The position numbers and the translations under genes were made by a program. From positions 1 through 27,574 of the forward strand of contig DASWCW010000286.1 of the NCBI GenBank assembly GCA_036395835.1: 27,574 bases of DNA, written 5' to 3'. Each line of letters opens with the position of its first letter. The first letter of the stretch is position 1. The notes beneath the pieces were generated by a model. It made no database searches, was not told the origin of the DNA, and worked only from the letters and a program-made list of their open reading frames with translations. This document shows, piece after piece, positions 24,681 through 27,574 of the stretch. The stretch is from AP-16 sp036395835 (GTDB lineage: Bacteria; Pseudomonadota; Alphaproteobacteria; Rhizobiales; Xanthobacteraceae).

Positions 24681-25646
24681 ATGCGGCTCGCGAGGAGCGC
24701 GGCCGTGCTGACCTTCATCGCCCAACGACTGGCGCAGCTCGTTCCGACGCTGTTCTTCGTGTCGCTGATCATCTTTTCGCTGCAGCAATTGCTGCCGGGC
24801 GATCCGGCACTGGTCATGGCCGGCGAGGAGCGCGACGCCGCCGTGATCGAGCAGATCCGGCGTCAATACCGCCTCGATCAGCCGCTTCCGGTCCAATATG
24901 TCTACTGGGTCAAGGGCGCGCTGTCCGGCGATCTCGGCGAGTCGATGCGGATCAAGGAGAAGGTGCTCGATCTGATCGTCGAAAAGCTGCCGGTGACCAT
25001 CCAGCTCGCCTCCATGGCGATCGTGATCGCGCTCGTGATCGGGATCGGCGCCGGCATCCTGTCGGCCGTGAAGAAGGACACGCTCTGGGATTACGGTGCG
25101 AACGCGTTCGCGCTGTGGGGCATCTCCACGCCGAACTTCTGGCTGGGAATCATGCTGATCTTCCTGTTCTCGGTGAAGCTCGGCTGGCTGCCGGCATCCG
25201 GCTACGTGCGCCTCACCGACGACTGGCGGGCAAGCCTCGCCTCGACCATCATGCCGGCGTTCGTGCTGGGCAACGCGATCGCCGCGATCCTGATGCGCCA
25301 TACCCGCAGCGCCATGCTGCAGGTGATGGAAAGCGATTACGTGCGCACCGCCCGCGCCAAGGGATTGCTGGAGCGCACCGTGATCTTCAAGCACGCCATG
25401 CGCAATGCGCTCACGCCGGTGATCACGCTCGGCGCGCTCGAATTCGGCACGCTGCTGTCCGGCGCGGTGCTGACCGAGCAGATCTTCACCATTCCGGGCT
25501 TCGGCAAGATGATCGTCGACGCCGTCTTCAATCGCGACTACGCGGTGGTGCAAGGCGTCGTCCTGGTGACGGCCACGACCTACATCGTGCTCAACCTCCT
25601 GGCCGACATCGCGTACATGCTGGTCAATCCGCGGCTGCGGAGCTGA
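24681..25646 (+). CDS. Opp/Dpp-type ABC transporter permease (DppB-like)
   Basis: This 321-residue inner-membrane protein has about six helices and the N-terminal DppB signature (FIAQRLAQLVPTLFFVSLIIF, LLPGDPA). The EAA loop, which docks on the ATPase, is at about residues 215-240 (SDYVRTARAKGL, then KHAMRNALTPVIT). The C-terminus ends DIAYMLVNPRLR, as usual in this family. It forms the channel with the DppC-like protein 2 nt downstream. The start at 24681 is preferred for its Shine-Dalgarno; the GTG at 24705 is possible. Confidence 0.94.
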   Translation: MRLARSAAVLTFIAQRLAQLVPTLFFVSLIIFSLQQLLPGDPALVMAGEERDAAVIEQIRRQYRLDQPLPVQYVYWVKGALSGDLGESMRIKEKVLDLIVEKLPVTIQLASMAIVIALVIGIGAGILSAVKKDTLWDYGANAFALWGISTPNFWLGIMLIFLFSVKLGWLPASGYVRLTDDWRASLASTIMPAFVLGNAIAAILMRHTRSAMLQVMESDYVRTARAKGLLERTVIFKHAMRNALTPVITLGALEFGTLLSGAVLTEQIFTIPGFGKMIVDAVFNRDYAVVQGVVLVTATTYIVLNLLADIAYMLVNPRLRS

Positions 25647-25648
25647 GC

Positions 25649-26539
25649 ATGGCCGACGCCGCCTTGCCCGCATCGCGCACGAGCGCGCCGGCGGATGCCG
25701 GCGAGAGCCCGGCCGCGCGCGCGCTACGCCGCCTGTTCCGGCGCAAGGGTGCCGTCGCCGGCCTCGTCGTGCTCGCGCTGTTCATCGTCGCCGCCGTGCT
25801 GGCGCCGCTGATCGCGCCCTACGATCCCAACGCGCAGACCTGGACCGCGGTGCGCCGCGCGCCTTCCGCGGCGCATTGGTTCGGGACCGACGATGTCGGC
25901 CGCGACCTGCTCACGCGGGTGATCTACGGCGCGCGCGCGTCGCTGATGGCCGGTCTCGTCTCGGTCGGCATCGCGCTCGCAATCGGCGTGCCGCTCGGCA
26001 TGATCGCCGGCTACCTCGGCGGCTTCGTCGACGCGCTGCTCGGGCGCATCACCGATGCGATGCTGGCCTGCCCGTTCCTGATCCTGGCGATCGCGCTCGC
26101 CGCCTTCCTCGGGCCGAGCCTGCGCAACGCGATGATCGCCATCGGCATCACCACGACGCCGATCCTTTTGCGCCTGACCCGCGGCCAAGTGATGGCCGTG
26201 AAGGTCGAGGACTATGTCGAGGCGGCGCGCGCGGTGGGCAATCCGCGCTGGCGCATCGCCGTCTTCCACATCCTGCCGAACATCCTGCCCGCGCTGCTGG
26301 TGCAGGCGACCTTGTCGATCGCAGCCGCGATCATCGCCGAGGCGGCGCTGTCGTTCCTCGGCCTCGGCCAGCAGCCGCCGGCGCCCTCGTGGGGCAGCAT
26401 GCTCAATTCGGCGCAGCGATTCCTCGTCAACGCGCCCTGGATGGCGGTGTGGCCCGGGCTCGCGATCTTCTTGACCGTGCTTTCGCTCAATTTGTTGGGC
26501 GACGGACTGCGCGACGCGCTCGATCCGCACCGGCGCTGA
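25649..26539 (+). CDS. Opp/Dpp-type ABC transporter permease (DppC-like)
   Basis: This 296-residue inner-membrane protein has an Ala-rich N-terminal tail and then about six helices. The family landmarks are present: LIAPYDPN after the first helix, HWFGTDDVGRDLLTRVIYGAR, the EAA loop with DYVEAARAVGNPRWRI and HILPNILPALLVQ, and the end LNLLGDGLRDALDPHRR. It is the partner of the DppB-like permease, whose stop is 2 nt upstream. With the two ATPases and the binding protein, it completes a full importer. Confidence 0.95.
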   Translation: MADAALPASRTSAPADAGESPAARALRRLFRRKGAVAGLVVLALFIVAAVLAPLIAPYDPNAQTWTAVRRAPSAAHWFGTDDVGRDLLTRVIYGARASLMAGLVSVGIALAIGVPLGMIAGYLGGFVDALLGRITDAMLACPFLILAIALAAFLGPSLRNAMIAIGITTTPILLRLTRGQVMAVKVEDYVEAARAVGNPRWRIAVFHILPNILPALLVQATLSIAAAIIAEAALSFLGLGQQPPAPSWGSMLNSAQRFLVNAPWMAVWPGLAIFLTVLSLNLLGDGLRDALDPHRR

Positions 26540-26565
26540 TCGTAAAAGGAACGAAGGGACGCGAT

Positions 26566-26907
26566 ATGAACCATATCGGAGCTTTCCTGCTCGCCGCGAC
26601 ACTATTCGGCTTTGGTCCGGCACAGGCGCAGGACATCGCCGGCATGGAGGACTGCAGCAAAACCAGCGGATTGGACAAACGCACCGGCTGCTTCCAGAGC
26701 AACGTCGAATTTCTCCACAGATCGATCGCGAAGAATGCGGGCGACCTGCAGCAAAAGCTCAGCGCCGCCAATGCCGAGATCGGCCAACTCAAGCGAGCCG
26801 TTGCGGGCCTGCAGGCGGATGTTGCAAGTCTTCAGACCAATGTTGCCAATCTACAAACGAACATCCAGCAGCTCCAGGCAGCCGCCAAGAAACCGGACGC
26901 CAAATGA
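26566..26907 (+). CDS. Small secreted coiled-coil protein
   Basis: This 113-residue protein has a signal peptide (about residues 1-22, ending AQA). Two cysteines follow, Cys30 and Cys42, that could form a disulfide. From about residue 60 to 105 it has heptad-like repeats; the units LQADVAS, LQTNVAN and LQTNIQQ follow one another, giving a trimeric or dimeric coiled coil of the Lpp/YbgF kind. There is no lipobox, so it should be free in the periplasm. It starts 26 nt after the permease stop, so it may be cotranscribed, but a link to transport is not evident. The family is not recognised. Confidence 0.8.
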   Translation: MNHIGAFLLAATLFGFGPAQAQDIAGMEDCSKTSGLDKRTGCFQSNVEFLHRSIAKNAGDLQQKLSAANAEIGQLKRAVAGLQADVASLQTNVANLQTNIQQLQAAAKKPDAK

Positions 26908-26921
26908 CGCCAAGTATGGTT

Positions 26922-26994
26922 CGTAGCCCGCATGGAGCGAAGCGCAATGCGGGAACTGCTGCCCCGGATTTCGCTGCGCTCCATCCGGGCTACG
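26922..26994. repeat. 73-bp palindromic dispersed repeat
   Basis: CGTAGCCCGCATGGAGCGAA at 26922-26941 is the near-complement of the segment ending CTCCATCCGGGCTACG at 26994. Inner parts AGCGCAATGCGGG and CCCCGGATTTCGCTGCGCT continue the pairing with a few mismatches. The pattern (TAGCCCG-ATGGAGCGAAGCG) is a common intergenic palindrome in Bradyrhizobium and relatives. It lies between the coiled-coil gene and the aldo/keto reductase and could act as a 3' mRNA stabiliser or attenuator. Confidence 0.85.
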
Positions 26995-27013
26995 GCATGA
27001 ACGAGGAGACGCC

Positions 27014-27574
27014 ATGGAAATGCGGACATTCGGCCGGACCGGGCTGCGGATCTCGATCCTCGGCTTCGGCTGCGGGGCGGTGGGCGGGCTGATGGTGCGC
27101 GGCGAGGCCGCGGACCAGGAACGGGCGGTCGCGCGCGCGCTCGAAGCCGGCGTCAATTATTTCGACACCGCGGTGCAATACGGCAACGGCGAATCGGAAA
27201 AGAACCTCGGGCGCGCGCTCGAGAAGCTGAAGCCGAAGCACGCGATCGTCGGCACCAAGGTGCGGCTGCCCGCCTCCGAGTTCCGTCGCATCGAGGAGGC
27301 CGTCGCCAAATCCATCGAGGGAAGTCTGCGGCGGCTCGGCATGGAGCGGGTCGATATTTTCCACCTGCACAATGCGATCACGCTCGAGGGCGGCGGCGAC
27401 GCGCTCAGCGTCCGGCAGGTGCTCGATGAGGTGATGCCGGCGTTCGAGCGGCTGCGCGAGAAGGGCATGATCCGCTTTTTGGGCATCACCGGCGTCGGCG
27501 ACACCGCGGCGCTCAAGGAGGTGATCGACGCGCGCGGCATCGACAGCGCGCAAATCGTCTACAACATGCTCAAT
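27014..27574 (+). CDS. Aldo/keto reductase, partial (cut by window end)
   Basis: The first 187 residues of an NAD(P)H-dependent aldo/keto reductase are visible; no stop occurs before the window ends. It begins MEMRTFGRTGLRISILGFGCG. The catalytic tetrad is present: Asp51 in YFDTA, Tyr56, Lys82 in GTKVR, and a histidine in FHLHN (probably His119). The enzyme would reduce a carbonyl or oxidise an alcohol in the cytoplasm. GAGGAGA lies 4 nt upstream of the ATG. Because the gene follows a dispersed palindrome, it probably starts a new transcription unit. Confidence 0.93.
   Translation, partial: MEMRTFGRTGLRISILGFGCGAVGGLMVRGEAADQERAVARALEAGVNYFDTAVQYGNGESEKNLGRALEKLKPKHAIVGTKVRLPASEFRRIEEAVAKSIEGSLRRLGMERVDIFHLHNAITLEGGGDALSVRQVLDEVMPAFERLREKGMIRFLGITGVGDTAALKEVIDARGIDSAQIVYNMLN

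Overview
The window is GC-rich DNA with dense codirectional operons, many ATGA-type gene overlaps and several families of short intergenic palindromes. Protein types and repeat types point to an alphaproteobacterium of the Hyphomicrobiales, near Bradyrhizobium, Rhodopseudomonas or Xanthobacteraceae. This placement is an inference from recognised families, not from a search. No rRNA, tRNA, CRISPR array, insertion sequence or phage gene is visible. The layout looks chromosomal and metabolic.

Region by region. (1) 65-2808: a membrane-anchored J-domain protein, a small zinc-ribbon protein on the minus strand, a soluble epoxide hydrolase on the plus strand, and a small three-helix membrane protein on the minus strand. 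(2) 2769-8222, all minus strand: an MFS transporter, a 120-bp palindromic repeat, then an operon read MaoC-type hydratase, HMG-CoA-synthase-like/DUF35 fusion, SCP-x-type thiolase, with a dodecin-family gene upstream. The synthase-like domain has lost its catalytic cysteine, so it is probably a scaffold or binding subunit. (3) 8403-16467: two divergent operons around a 256-bp intergenic region. The minus operon encodes an NAD(P)-dependent epimerase-like protein, a two-domain GNAT acetyltransferase and a DHDPS-family aldolase. The plus side encodes a NitT/TauT-type ABC permease and ATPase without a binding protein, then a Gfo/Idh/MocA oxidoreductase, a DUF993 protein and a sugar-phosphate isomerase-like TIM barrel. 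Together they look like an uncharacterised catabolic pathway for a polyol, sugar or sugar-acid-like compound, and this is the best candidate here for a new system. (4) 16510-19438: a small secreted protein, a glutathione S-transferase, a hypothetical protein and a PAP2-family membrane phosphatase/transferase. (5) 19469-20143: an AbrB/VapC toxin-antitoxin operon with a perfect AT-rich palindrome just upstream of its first gene. (6) 20157-26907: a DUF1028 gene followed by a complete Opp/Dpp-type ABC importer (two ATPases, binding protein, two permeases) and a small secreted coiled-coil protein. A palindromic repeat separates the binding protein from the permeases and runs into the permease ribosome-binding site. 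(7) 27014 to the end: the start of an aldo/keto reductase cut by the window edge, preceded by another dispersed palindrome.

Most functions are assigned at family level. Substrates of the two ABC systems, the thiolase operon and the DUF993 cluster cannot be read from the sequence. No dedicated transcriptional regulator other than the AbrB antitoxin is encoded in the window.
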